From Streptomyces sp. V2I9 (GTDB lineage: Bacteria > Actinomycetota > Actinomycetes > Streptomycetales > Streptomycetaceae), in contig NZ_JAUSZJ010000002.1 in NCBI RefSeq assembly GCF_030817475.1, positions 5,284,626 to 5,348,625 on the forward strand: DNA of 64,000 bases, written 5' to 3'. Every line of letters begins with the position of its first letter. Within the stretch, counting starts at the first letter, position 1. This document shows, piece after piece, positions 36,145-44,010 of this stretch. Made by a program: the position numbers and the translations under genes. The notes under the pieces were generated by a model. That model saw nothing but the letters and a program-made list of their open reading frames with translations. It ran no database searches and had not been told where the DNA came from.

Positions 36145-37308
36145 ATGTCCCGCCGTTCCCTGCTGCGCGCCCTCGGGGCGGGAGCGGCCGGCGCCGCCCT
36201 GGCCGGCTGCGGGGTGCCGGCGGCCTTCGTCGAGCCCGGCGAGCGGGCCGGACACGACAGCTCCGCCGCCGACCGCACGCTCCACTTCGCCAACTGGCCG
36301 CTCTACATCGACACCGATGACGACGACGAGTCGAAGCGCCCCACGCTGGACGCCTTCACCGAGCGGACCGGGATCTCCGTCACGTACACCGAGGAGATCA
36401 ACGACAACGACGAATTCTTCGGCAAGATCAGCCCCGCGCTGATGAACCGCCGGCAGACCGGCCGGGACCTGATCGTCATCAGCGACTGGATGGCCGCCCG
36501 CTTCGTCCGGCTCGGCTGGGTCCAGGAGATGGACCGCGCGAAGCAGCCCAACGTCGCCAAGCACCTCGACCCCCAGCTGCGCACCCCCGCCTTCGACGAG
36601 GGACGGCGCCACAGCGTCCCGTGGCAGTCCGGGATCACCGGCATCGCCTACAACCGCAGGAAGCTCGGCCGCGAGATCCGCTCCACGGGAGAACTGTGGG
36701 CCGACGACCTGCGCGGGCGGGTCACCCTGCTCTCCGGGCTCGACGAGTCGTTCGCGCTGCTGATGCAGGGCGACGGGGTCGACATCACCCGCTGGACGGC
36801 CGACGACTTCCACACGATGTGCGAGCAGGTCGAGAAGCGGGTCCGCTCGAAGCACATCCGCCGCTTCACCGGCAACGACTACATCAAGGACCTCGCCACC
36901 GGCGACGTGCTCGCCTGCCAGGCGTACTCCGGCGACGTCATCCAACTCCAGGCCGACAACCCCGACATCGCCTTCGTGGTCCCGGAGGAGGGCGCCGAGC
37001 TGTGGGCCGAGTCGCTGATGATCCCCAACCTCGCCCGGCACAAGCGCAACGCGGAGCGCCTGGTGGACCACTACTACGATCCCGAGGTCGCCGCCGAACT
37101 CGCCGCCTGGGTCAACTACGTCTGCCCCGTGCCCGCCGCCCGCGACGTCCTGGCCTCCTCCAAGGACGAGGAGACGGCCGCGCTCGCCGAGGACCCGCTC
37201 ATCTTCCCCGACGACACGATGCGCGAACGGCTCGCCATCGCGCGCGACATCACCTCCGAGGAACGCATGGGCTTCGCCAAGAAGTGGAACTCCATCGTCG
37301 GCCTGTGA
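36145..37308 (+). CDS. Polyamine-type ABC substrate-binding lipoprotein (PotD-like), orphan
   Basis: A 387-residue extracytoplasmic binding protein. SRRSLLRALGAGAAGAALAGC at the N-terminus is a twin-arginine-like, lipobox-bearing signal peptide. The mature part has FANWPLYIDTDD, NDNDEFFGKISPAL, GDVIQLQADNPDI and WVNYVCPVPAARDVLA, the marks of PotD/spermidine-putrescine binding proteins. It is a clear paralogue of the protein at 44011, sharing many segments, but no permease or ATPase gene follows, so it may share the PotABC importer further right. The ATG at 36145 follows AGGAAG; a GTG at 36121 is possible. Confidence 0.9.
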   Translation: MSRRSLLRALGAGAAGAALAGCGVPAAFVEPGERAGHDSSAADRTLHFANWPLYIDTDDDDESKRPTLDAFTERTGISVTYTEEINDNDEFFGKISPALMNRRQTGRDLIVISDWMAARFVRLGWVQEMDRAKQPNVAKHLDPQLRTPAFDEGRRHSVPWQSGITGIAYNRRKLGREIRSTGELWADDLRGRVTLLSGLDESFALLMQGDGVDITRWTADDFHTMCEQVEKRVRSKHIRRFTGNDYIKDLATGDVLACQAYSGDVIQLQADNPDIAFVVPEEGAELWAESLMIPNLARHKRNAERLVDHYYDPEVAAELAAWVNYVCPVPAARDVLASSKDEETAALAEDPLIFPDDTMRERLAIARDITSEERMGFAKKWNSIVGL

Positions 37309-37362
37309 AGTGCTGACCGGGGTGCCGTAAAGGGGCGGTAAACACGGGCGTACGCTGCGGAT

Positions 37363-37905
37363 ATGAGCGAGAGACACGCCCTCACCCGGCGCATCCGCAG
37401 GTGGCTGGTCTTCTTCATCGTCTGTCTGGTGCTGAGCGGGCTCACGGCCTTCCCGCTCGTCACCGAGCTCCGCTGGGCCGAGGAGCTGCTGGGCGCCTCC
37501 GCCTCTCCGGTCCCCGAGCATCTTCCCGGTCTGATGGAGTGGATCAGCCGGGTCCGCGATGGGCTCGACACCGTCGACCGCGAGCAGCCCTTCATGCTGT
37601 ACGGCACCGACTGGCTGGCCTTCGCCCACCTGGTCATCGCGGTCGCCTTCCACGGCCCCTACCGCGACCCGGTCCGCAACATCTGGGTCGTCGAGTTCGG
37701 CATGATCGCCTGCGCCGGGATCATCCCGCTCGCCCTGATCTGCGGGCCGATCCGCGGCATCCCGTTCTGGTGGAGCGTCATCGACATGTCGTTCGGCGTC
37801 TTCGGCATCATCCCGCTGCTGATCGTCCGCCGCATGATCAAGCGCCTGGAGGCGCTGGAGCGGGCGGCCACCGAGCGTCCCGTGCCCGTTCCGGCGAGCG
37901 CCTGA
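37363..37905 (+). CDS. Integral membrane protein, unknown function
   Basis: A 180-residue membrane protein, unassigned. Four hydrophobic segments are seen: WLVFFIVCLVLSGLTAF near 14-30, WLAFAHLVIAVAF near 83-95, IWVVEFGMIACAGIIPLALI at about 106-125 and VIDMSFGVFGIIPLLIV near 138-154. N-terminal residues are basic (RHALTRRIRR), giving an inside N-terminus. It follows the binding-protein gene by 54 bp and may be co-transcribed. No family motif recognised. Confidence 0.8.
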   Translation: MSERHALTRRIRRWLVFFIVCLVLSGLTAFPLVTELRWAEELLGASASPVPEHLPGLMEWISRVRDGLDTVDREQPFMLYGTDWLAFAHLVIAVAFHGPYRDPVRNIWVVEFGMIACAGIIPLALICGPIRGIPFWWSVIDMSFGVFGIIPLLIVRRMIKRLEALERAATERPVPVPASA

Positions 37906-37944
37906 GGCCCGTCCGGCGAACGTACGGGCCCGCGATTCCGGGCC

Positions 37945-38058
37945 AGGGCTTCCGGACCGGAGCCTCCGGGCGCGGGCCCCGGCTCGTGAGGCGTCAGGGC
38001 TTCCGGACCGGAGCCTCCGGGCCCGCGCCCCGGCTCGTGAGGGCGTCAGGGCTTCCGG
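37945..38058. repeat. Two tandem 51/52-bp repeats downstream of the methyltransferase gene
   Basis: Near-identical units at 37945-37995 and 37996-38047, followed by the first 11 bp of a third copy that forms the 3' end of the minus-strand methyltransferase gene (its stop codon is at 38046-38048). Each unit holds an internal CGGAGCCTCCG dyad. It looks like a recent local duplication of the gene end and could act as a bidirectional terminator. Confidence 0.8.
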
Positions 38059-38843
38059 GCCACCACGCCGAACTGGGCGACCTCCGGCTCCCGCGGGTTC
38101 GTCCGCCAGCGGGAGCAGGAGACGATCCCCGGCTCCAGGATCTCCAGCCCGTCCAGGAACGAGGCGACCTCCTCCCGGCTGCGGGCGGTGATCGGCGGGG
38201 TGGCGTTCTCGTTCCAGAAGCGCATCGCCGCCTCGTTGCCCTCGCCGCCGAGCTCCAGCGTCGGGTGGGTCAGCACCAGGTGGCTGCCCGAGGGCACCGC
38301 CGCCATCAGCGTCCGCACGATCGACCGGGCCTCGTCCGTGTCCAGCACGAAGTTCAGAATGCCGAGCATCATCACCGCGACCGGCCGCCCCAGGTCCAGG
38401 GTGGGCTCGGCGGCCCGCAGGATCTCCTCCGGGCGGTGCGCGTCGGCGTCGATGTACTCGGTCGCGCCCTCCAGCGAACTGCTCAGCAGGGCGCGGGCGT
38501 GGGCCAGCACGATCGGGTCGTTGTCCACGTACACGATCCGCGCGTGCGGCGCGGTGTGCTGGGCGATCTCATGGGTGTTGTTCACGGTCGGCAGCCCGGT
38601 GCCGATGTCGAGGAACTGGTCCACGCCCACGTCCCCGGCCAGATGACGCACCACCCGTCCGAGGAACGCCCGGTCCGCACGGGCCACTTCGCCGATGCTC
38701 GGGTACATCCCGGTCACCTGGTCGCCCACCGCCCGGTCCACCGGGTAGTTGTCCTTGCCGCCCAGCCAGTAGTTCCACACACGGGCGTTGTGCGCGACGT
38801 CGGAGCGTATCCGGGCGGCGGCTGTCTGCGGGCGGGGGTCCAT
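38046..38843 (-). CDS. S-adenosyl methyltransferase (PF04672/DUF574 type)
   Basis: A 265-residue predicted methyltransferase of the actinomycete-enriched DUF574 family. Conserved N-terminal part is ARVWNYWLGGKDNYPVDRAVGD, followed by the SAM-binding segment FLDIGTGLPTVNNTHEIAQ and VYVDNDPIVLAHARALL. Streptomycete genomes carry dozens of such genes, often beside regulators or toxin-like loci, with unknown substrates. ATG at 38843 with GAGGAG at 8-nt spacing. Separate from the upstream diesterase by 91 bp. Confidence 0.92.
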   Translation of the reverse strand: MDPRPQTAAARIRSDVAHNARVWNYWLGGKDNYPVDRAVGDQVTGMYPSIGEVARADRAFLGRVVRHLAGDVGVDQFLDIGTGLPTVNNTHEIAQHTAPHARIVYVDNDPIVLAHARALLSSSLEGATEYIDADAHRPEEILRAAEPTLDLGRPVAVMMLGILNFVLDTDEARSIVRTLMAAVPSGSHLVLTHPTLELGGEGNEAAMRFWNENATPPITARSREEVASFLDGLEILEPGIVSCSRWRTNPREPEVAQFGVVARKP

Positions 38844-38934
38844 GGCATCTGCTCCTCGGCGACGGAGGGCTCCGCCTGCCGCGAGGGTGGCGCGGCGGCG
38901 GGCCGATACGGGTCCCTCCATCATGCCGGATCGA

Positions 38935-39657
38935 TCAAGAAGCCCCGTGTCCGGGCGAGTTGGCCAGCACCTGGCGGAGCGCGTCGATCCGGTTGGTGGT
39001 GATCGAGTCGACCCCCCGGCCGATCAGCCTGCGCATCGTGCGCTTCGTGTCGGCCGTCCACGCGGAGACGAGCAGGCCGTCCCGGTGCGCCCGGTCCGTC
39101 AGCTCCCGGCTCACCAGGCCGAAGCGGTAGTTCAGCCAGCGCGGCCTGACCGCCGCCAGCAGTTCCGGGCGCGGCGGGGCCGGCGTGCTCCAGGTCAGGG
39201 CGATCTCGGCGGACGGGTCGGCGGCGCGCACCCGCAGCATCGCCCCGGCGTTCGCGCAGTAGTACACCCGGTCGTCCGCCCCGCACTCCCGGACCGCCCC
39301 GACGATCTTTCGCACCGAGGCGTCCGTGGAGCCGGGCAGGTCCACCATCACCCGGTGTGCCCCGGCCGTGAGGAGCGCCTCGCGGAGCGTGGGCACCCCG
39401 CCGCCGGTCAGTTCCTCCAGCTCCGCGTGGTCGATGCGGTCGAGGCGCCGGTCGTGGCCCCACAGTCGTTCCAGCGTCGCGTCGTGCAGCAGCACGGGCA
39501 CCCCGTCGCGGGTCACCCGTACGTCGATCTCGACCGCGTCCGCCCCCCGTTCGAGGGCGGAGCGGATCGAGGGCAGGGTGTTCTCGCGGGCGAGGTACGG
39601 GTCGCCGCGATGGGCTACGGCGGTGACGCGGGGGAGCGGGGTGACGGTGTCGGCCAT
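38935..39657 (-). CDS. Glycerophosphodiester phosphodiesterase
   Basis: A 240-residue GDPD-family enzyme that hydrolyses glycerophosphodiesters to glycerol-3-phosphate and an alcohol. The catalytic segment is near the N-terminus: AHRGDPYLARENTLPSI and VEIDVRVTRDGVPVLLHD, with His, Glu, Asp and His metal/catalytic residues in the expected order. The TIM-barrel ends with ISTNRID-type DSITTNRID. No signal peptide is evident, so it may act in the cytoplasm. It lies 22 bp after the deaminase gene on the same strand and is probably co-transcribed with it. Confidence 0.92.
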   Translation of the reverse strand: MADTVTPLPRVTAVAHRGDPYLARENTLPSIRSALERGADAVEIDVRVTRDGVPVLLHDATLERLWGHDRRLDRIDHAELEELTGGGVPTLREALLTAGAHRVMVDLPGSTDASVRKIVGAVRECGADDRVYYCANAGAMLRVRAADPSAEIALTWSTPAPPRPELLAAVRPRWLNYRFGLVSRELTDRAHRDGLLVSAWTADTKRTMRRLIGRGVDSITTNRIDALRQVLANSPGHGAS

Positions 39658-39679
39658 GGGGCCATTGTCGACGACCGGG

Positions 39680-40714
39680 TCAGCGGCCGGGCGCCCGGAG
39701 CCAGTTCGCCGTGTACGTGTCGATCTCCTCGGCCAGCTTCCGCTTGCCCGCCGGGTCGAGGAACGACGCCTCCACGGCGTTCTTCGCGAGGTCCGCGATG
39801 CCCCGCTCGTCCAGCTCCAGCAGCCGGGCCGCCACCGCGTACTCGTTGTTGAGGTCGGTGCCGAACATCGGCGGGTCGTCGCTGTTGACCGTGACCTGCA
39901 CGCCGGCCCGGACCATCTCCCGGATGGGGTGCTGCTCGATGTCGGTGACCGCGCGGGTGGCGATGTTCGACGTCGGGCACACCTCCAGGGCGATCCGGTG
40001 CTCGGCGAGGTGCTCCAGCAGCTTCGGGTCCCGTACGGAACTGGTGCCGTGGCCGATGCGCTCGGCGCGCAGCGCGGTCAGCGCGTCCCAGACCGTCTGC
40101 GGCCCGGTGGTCTCCCCGGCGTGCGGCACCGAGTGCAGGCCCTCGGCGATGGCCCGGTCGAAGTAGGGCTTGAACTGCGGCCGCTCCACCCCGATCTCGG
40201 GCCCGCCGAGACCGAAGGAGACCAGCCCGTCGGGCCGCCGCTCCACCGCGAGCCGGGCGGTCTCCTCGGCCGCCTGGAGCCCGGCCTCGCCCGGAATGTC
40301 GAAGCACCAGCGCAGGACGACGCCCAGCTCGGCCTCGGCGGCCTTGCGCGCGTCCTCGATGGCCTCCATGAACCCCGCCTCGGGGATGCCCCGGCGGGTC
40401 GAGCTGTACGGGGTCACGGTCAGTTCCGCGTACCGGATGTTCTGCCGGGCCATGTCCCGCGCCACCTCGAAGGTGAGCAGCCGGACGTCCTCGGGGGTGC
40501 GGACCAGGTCCACCACCGAGAGGTAGACCTCGATGAAGTGGGCGAAGTCGGTGAAGGTGAAGTAGTCGGCCAGGGCCTCCGGATCCGTGGGGACCCGGGA
40601 GTCCGGGTGGCGGGCGGCCAGCTCCGCGACGATCCGGGGCGAGGCCGACCCGACGTGGTGGACGTGCAGCTCGGCCTTGGGCAGCCCGGCGATGAAGGGA
40701 TGCGGGTCGGTCAT
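39680..40714 (-). CDS. add: Add-family deaminase, possibly aminodeoxyfutalosine deaminase
   Basis: A 344-residue metal-dependent deaminase of the adenosine deaminase family. Zinc and catalytic motifs are present: HVHHVGS (residues 16-22), FGLGGPE, PHAGET, RIGHGTSS and VNSDDPPMFG. The strand-1 motif HVHHVGS differs from the HLHLDGS typical of true adenosine deaminases. Streptomyces make menaquinone by the futalosine pathway, and an Add homologue of S. coelicolor is reported to deaminate aminodeoxyfutalosine, so this may be the gene for that step. Ordinary adenosine deaminase is the alternative. ATG at 40714. Confidence 0.85.
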   Translation of the reverse strand: MTDPHPFIAGLPKAELHVHHVGSASPRIVAELAARHPDSRVPTDPEALADYFTFTDFAHFIEVYLSVVDLVRTPEDVRLLTFEVARDMARQNIRYAELTVTPYSSTRRGIPEAGFMEAIEDARKAAEAELGVVLRWCFDIPGEAGLQAAEETARLAVERRPDGLVSFGLGGPEIGVERPQFKPYFDRAIAEGLHSVPHAGETTGPQTVWDALTALRAERIGHGTSSVRDPKLLEHLAEHRIALEVCPTSNIATRAVTDIEQHPIREMVRAGVQVTVNSDDPPMFGTDLNNEYAVAARLLELDERGIADLAKNAVEASFLDPAGKRKLAEEIDTYTANWLRAPGR

Positions 40715-40835
40715 CGGAAATCTCCCGGTTCGGCGTGACAGCGGCCGGGCGCACCGGCCGCACCGATCATCGCAGGCGGGGTCCGGCGCCGTCAGCCTTG
40801 GCCGTAGCATGACGGGACCACGATGGGGGAGGCCC

Positions 40836-41552
40836 ATGTCAGACAACACACAGCAGCCCGGGGGCGGGGCAGCGCCGCGCGATCCGTGGGCACCGCCGGA
40901 CAGCAGGGTGGACCTGGGCAAGTCGGGTGCGCAGACCCCGCCGCCCGCCGCGCACACGCCGCCCGCCGTCCACGACCAGCCGACCGTGACGTCGATGCCG
41001 AGCGCGGGGCCGGGAAGCGGCACCGGGCCGATACCCCAGCCCGGACCCGGAGCCTTCGGGCCCGCACCCTCGGACGTACCGCCGCCGCCGGTGGGTCCGA
41101 ACGGCCCCGGCCACGCGGCCCCGCCCCCCGCCGCGCACTACGGCTACCCGGCCCCGCCCGCGCAGCCGTACGGCGGCTATCCGGGCTACGGCGCCTACGG
41201 TGTCGGCCCGGCCGGCTGGGCCCCCGCGCCCAACAACGGCCTCGGCACGGCCGCGATGGTGATCGGTATCGTCTCGGTGGTCGGGTTCTGCCTCTACGGC
41301 CTCAACATCATCCTCGGCATCCTGGCGCTGATCTTCGGCATCATCGGCCTCGGCCGGGCGAAGCGCGGCGAGGCCACCAACCGGGGCATGGCGCTGGCCG
41401 GCGTCATCCTCGGCTCCGTCGGCATCGTCGTCGGCGCGACGATCCTCGGCCTGATCATCTGGGCCGCCACGACCGCGGACCGCGACTCGGACTACAACGA
41501 CCCCTACGACGACCCGTTCCCGACGTCGCTGGTCGTCGAGGACCGCCGCTAG
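40836..41552 (+). CDS. DUF4190 membrane protein with Pro-rich tail
   Basis: A 238-residue protein. The first ~130 residues are disordered, Pro/Gly/Ala-rich, with YPAPPAQPYGGYPGYGAYG. The remainder has two hydrophobic segments typical of DUF4190 (TAAMVIGIVSVVGFCLYGLNIILGILALIFGIIGLGRAKRGE and a second from about residue 190) with the RGMALAGVILG signature between. A charged tail follows. Function is unknown. GGGGGAGG precedes the ATG. A strong hairpin follows, shared with the convergent NADAR gene. Confidence 0.9.
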   Translation: MSDNTQQPGGGAAPRDPWAPPDSRVDLGKSGAQTPPPAAHTPPAVHDQPTVTSMPSAGPGSGTGPIPQPGPGAFGPAPSDVPPPPVGPNGPGHAAPPPAAHYGYPAPPAQPYGGYPGYGAYGVGPAGWAPAPNNGLGTAAMVIGIVSVVGFCLYGLNIILGILALIFGIIGLGRAKRGEATNRGMALAGVILGSVGIVVGATILGLIIWAATTADRDSDYNDPYDDPFPTSLVVEDRR

Positions 41553-41571
41553 GAAGCGTCCGGCGGATCAG

Positions 41572-41609
41572 GGCCGGCCGGGCAGGGGGCACTCCCCGCC
41601 CGGCCGGCC
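41572..41609. terminator. Bidirectional hairpin between convergent genes
   Basis: GGCCGGCCGGGC-a-GGGG pairs with CCCC-GCCCGGCCGGCC around a short loop. It sits between the DUF4190 gene (+) and the NADAR gene (-), so it can stop both. Confidence 0.8.
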
Positions 41610-41652
41610 TCCTGCGGGGCACCGCCGGCACGGCCGTGCGCGCCGCCGCCCG

Positions 41653-42210
41653 TCAGCCGGCCGCGCCCGCCCGCAGCTTCTCCCGTGCCTCCATCAGCGC
41701 GAAGCCCAGCAGGTTCAGCCCCCGCCACTCCTGCGGCCGCTCCACCCGCTCGTCGTCCGGCGCGAGCCCGATGCCCCAGATCCGGTCCAGCGGGGACGCC
41801 TCCACCAGCACCCGGTCACCGGTGGACAGCAGATAGCCGGCCAGCTCCGGATCCTGCCCGAACTTGTGGACGCTGCCCTCCACCACCAGGGCGAACCGCT
41901 CCCGTATCCACACGTCCTCGTCGAAGCCGCGCACCAGCCGCCCCGCCTTCTTCGCCGCCGCCGGGCTCTTCGCCGACACCGCCGCCCGCTCCGCCTCCGG
42001 ATCGCCGAAGAGCCGCGCCTTGCCGGCCATCATCCAGTGCTCGGCGCTCGCGTACACCACCCCCTCCACCGTGAACGGCGACGGCCACCACTGGCTCAGA
42101 CAACCGGCCCCCAGCCGGCCGTCCGGGCGCGGGCGGTGCCCCCAGAACGGCAGATACTTCACCCGCGTGCCCCGCGCCACGGCCGCCAGAAGCTCATCGA
42201 TCGGTCCCAT
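41653..42210 (-). CDS. NADAR family protein
   Basis: A 185-residue NADAR (DUF1768) protein. Diagnostic segments: KYLPFWGH at 18-25, GCLSQWWPSPFTVEGVVYASAEHWMMAGKARLFGD at 37-71, and GFDEDVWIRERFALVVEGSVHKFGQ near 93-117. NADAR proteins are predicted ADP-ribose/NAD-linked hydrolases; some members remove ADP-ribose from nucleobases. The ATG at 42210 matches the family start, though its ribosome-binding site is weak. It is divergent from the downstream dehydrogenase and convergent with the DUF4190 gene. Confidence 0.9.
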   Translation of the reverse strand: MGPIDELLAAVARGTRVKYLPFWGHRPRPDGRLGAGCLSQWWPSPFTVEGVVYASAEHWMMAGKARLFGDPEAERAAVSAKSPAAAKKAGRLVRGFDEDVWIRERFALVVEGSVHKFGQDPELAGYLLSTGDRVLVEASPLDRIWGIGLAPDDERVERPQEWRGLNLLGFALMEAREKLRAGAAG

Positions 42211-42422
42211 GGCATGTGAGTGTGGCATCCGCCACTGACACTCCGTACGGGGATTTCCGCACCGACACGACAGATGGTCGACAGATTCCGTCGCGTAACC
42301 AAAAGGAAACAACGGAATCACTTGTTGGTCGTGAACCCCTCTGTCAGGATCGGCACTCAATTCAGGAAGAAGCTACGCCGCCCCCGCCGCACAGCGCGGG
42401 CACCGCGGCTCAGGAGAGCGTC

Positions 42423-43937
42423 ATGAGCAACGGCTTCCACGTCCAGGACCGCTTCGCGGACGGTGCGCAGTACATCGGCGGCAGGCTGCTCCCCGGCACG
42501 TCCGGCGACCACCACGACATCGTCAACCCCGCGACCGGCGAAAGCGTGCTCCGCTACGAGCTGGCCGGTGCCGACGACGTGGACGCGGCCGTCGCCGCGG
42601 CCCGCGCCGCCTTCCCCGGCTGGTCCGGGGCGACACCCGGCGAACGCTCCGACCTGATGCACCGCTTCGCCGCCGTCCTCGCCGAGCAGGCCGACGACTT
42701 CGCGTACGCCGAATCGCTCCAGTGCGGCAAGCCGGTCAAGCTCTCCACCGAGTTCGACGTCCCCGGCACCGTCGACAACGCGGCCTTCTTCGCGGGCGCG
42801 GCCCGCCACCTGGAGGGCAAGGCCGCCGCCGAGTACGACGGCGACCACACCTCCTACGTACGCCGCGAGGCGATCGGTGTCGTCGGCTCCATCGCCCCCT
42901 GGAACTACCCGCTCCAGATGGCCGCCTGGAAGATCCTCCCGGCCGTCGCCGCGGGCAACACCATCGTCCTCAAGCCCGCCGAGCTGACGCCGCTCACCTC
43001 GCTGATGTTCGCCCGGGCGGCCACCGAGGCCGGCATCCCCGACGGCGTCATCAACATCGTCACCGGCGCGGGCAAGGACGCCGGCGAACACCTCGTCGGC
43101 CACCCGGACGTGGTGATGACCTCCTTCACCGGCTCCACCGCCGTCGGCAAGCGGGTCGCGGAGATCGCCACCGCCACCGTCAAGCGCCTCCACCTGGAGC
43201 TGGGCGGCAAGGCCCCCTTCGTGGTCTTCGACGACGCCGACCTGGAGGCCGCCGTGCACGGCGCGGTCGCCGGCTCCCTCATCAACACCGGCCAGGACTG
43301 CACCGCCGCCACCCGCGCCTACGTCCAGCGCCCCCTCTACGACGCCTTCGTCCGGGACGTCGCCGCGCTCATGGAGACCGTCCGGCTCGGCGACCCCTTC
43401 GACGCCTCCACCGACCTCGGCCCGCTGATCAGCCACGCCCAGCGCGACCGGGTCGCCGCCTTCGTCGAGCGGGCCCGCGGCTACGCCCGGATCGTCACCG
43501 GCGGCGAGGCCCCCGGCGGCGACCTGGCGGCCGGCGCGTACTACCGGCCGACCCTCATCGCGGACGCCGCCCAGGACAGCGAGGTGGTCCAGGCGGAGAT
43601 CTTCGGCCCGGTCCTGGTCGTGCTGCCCTTCGACACCGACGACGAGGGCATCGCGCTCGCCAACGACACCCCGTACGGACTGGCCGCCTCCGCCTGGACC
43701 CGCGACCTGTACCGCGCGAACCGCGCCACCCGCGAGATCCAGGCGGGCTGCGTGTGGGTGAACGACCACATCCCGATCCTTTCCGAGATGCCGCACGGCG
43801 GATACAAGGCCAGCGGCTTCGGCAAGGACATGTCGGCGTACTCCTTCGAGGAGTACACGCAGGTCAAGCACGTCATGTACGACAACACGGCGGTCGCCCG
43901 CAAGGACTGGCACCGCACGATCTTCGGGGACCGATAG
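42423..43937 (+). CDS. Gamma-aminobutyraldehyde dehydrogenase-type ALDH, second copy
   Basis: A 504-residue aldehyde dehydrogenase related to the one at 34504. Catalytic Cys lies in INTGQDCTAATRA, Glu in HLELGGKAPFV, and APWNYPLQMAAWKILP is the cofactor site. The polyamine importer and PuuB-like oxidase genes downstream make 4-aminobutanal or gamma-glutamyl-aminobutanal the likely substrates. ATG at 42423 with AGGAG at 7-nt spacing. The 212-bp region before it (42211-42422), divergent from the NADAR gene, is AT-rich at about 42297-42335 and has no gene. Confidence 0.92.
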   Translation: MSNGFHVQDRFADGAQYIGGRLLPGTSGDHHDIVNPATGESVLRYELAGADDVDAAVAAARAAFPGWSGATPGERSDLMHRFAAVLAEQADDFAYAESLQCGKPVKLSTEFDVPGTVDNAAFFAGAARHLEGKAAAEYDGDHTSYVRREAIGVVGSIAPWNYPLQMAAWKILPAVAAGNTIVLKPAELTPLTSLMFARAATEAGIPDGVINIVTGAGKDAGEHLVGHPDVVMTSFTGSTAVGKRVAEIATATVKRLHLELGGKAPFVVFDDADLEAAVHGAVAGSLINTGQDCTAATRAYVQRPLYDAFVRDVAALMETVRLGDPFDASTDLGPLISHAQRDRVAAFVERARGYARIVTGGEAPGGDLAAGAYYRPTLIADAAQDSEVVQAEIFGPVLVVLPFDTDDEGIALANDTPYGLAASAWTRDLYRANRATREIQAGCVWVNDHIPILSEMPHGGYKASGFGKDMSAYSFEEYTQVKHVMYDNTAVARKDWHRTIFGDR

Positions 43938-44010
43938 CAGCTGCCGCACGATCGGGACCCGCCCACGGCGGCGGGCCCCGGCGGCCTCCCACCCGAAAGG
44001 GCAACAGCGT

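Noticed and set aside
42211-42422. AT-rich sequence before the second dehydrogenase considered as an attachment site or transfer scar
   Set aside because: No repeated ends, integrase or tRNA are nearby; a promoter/operator is a simpler explanation.
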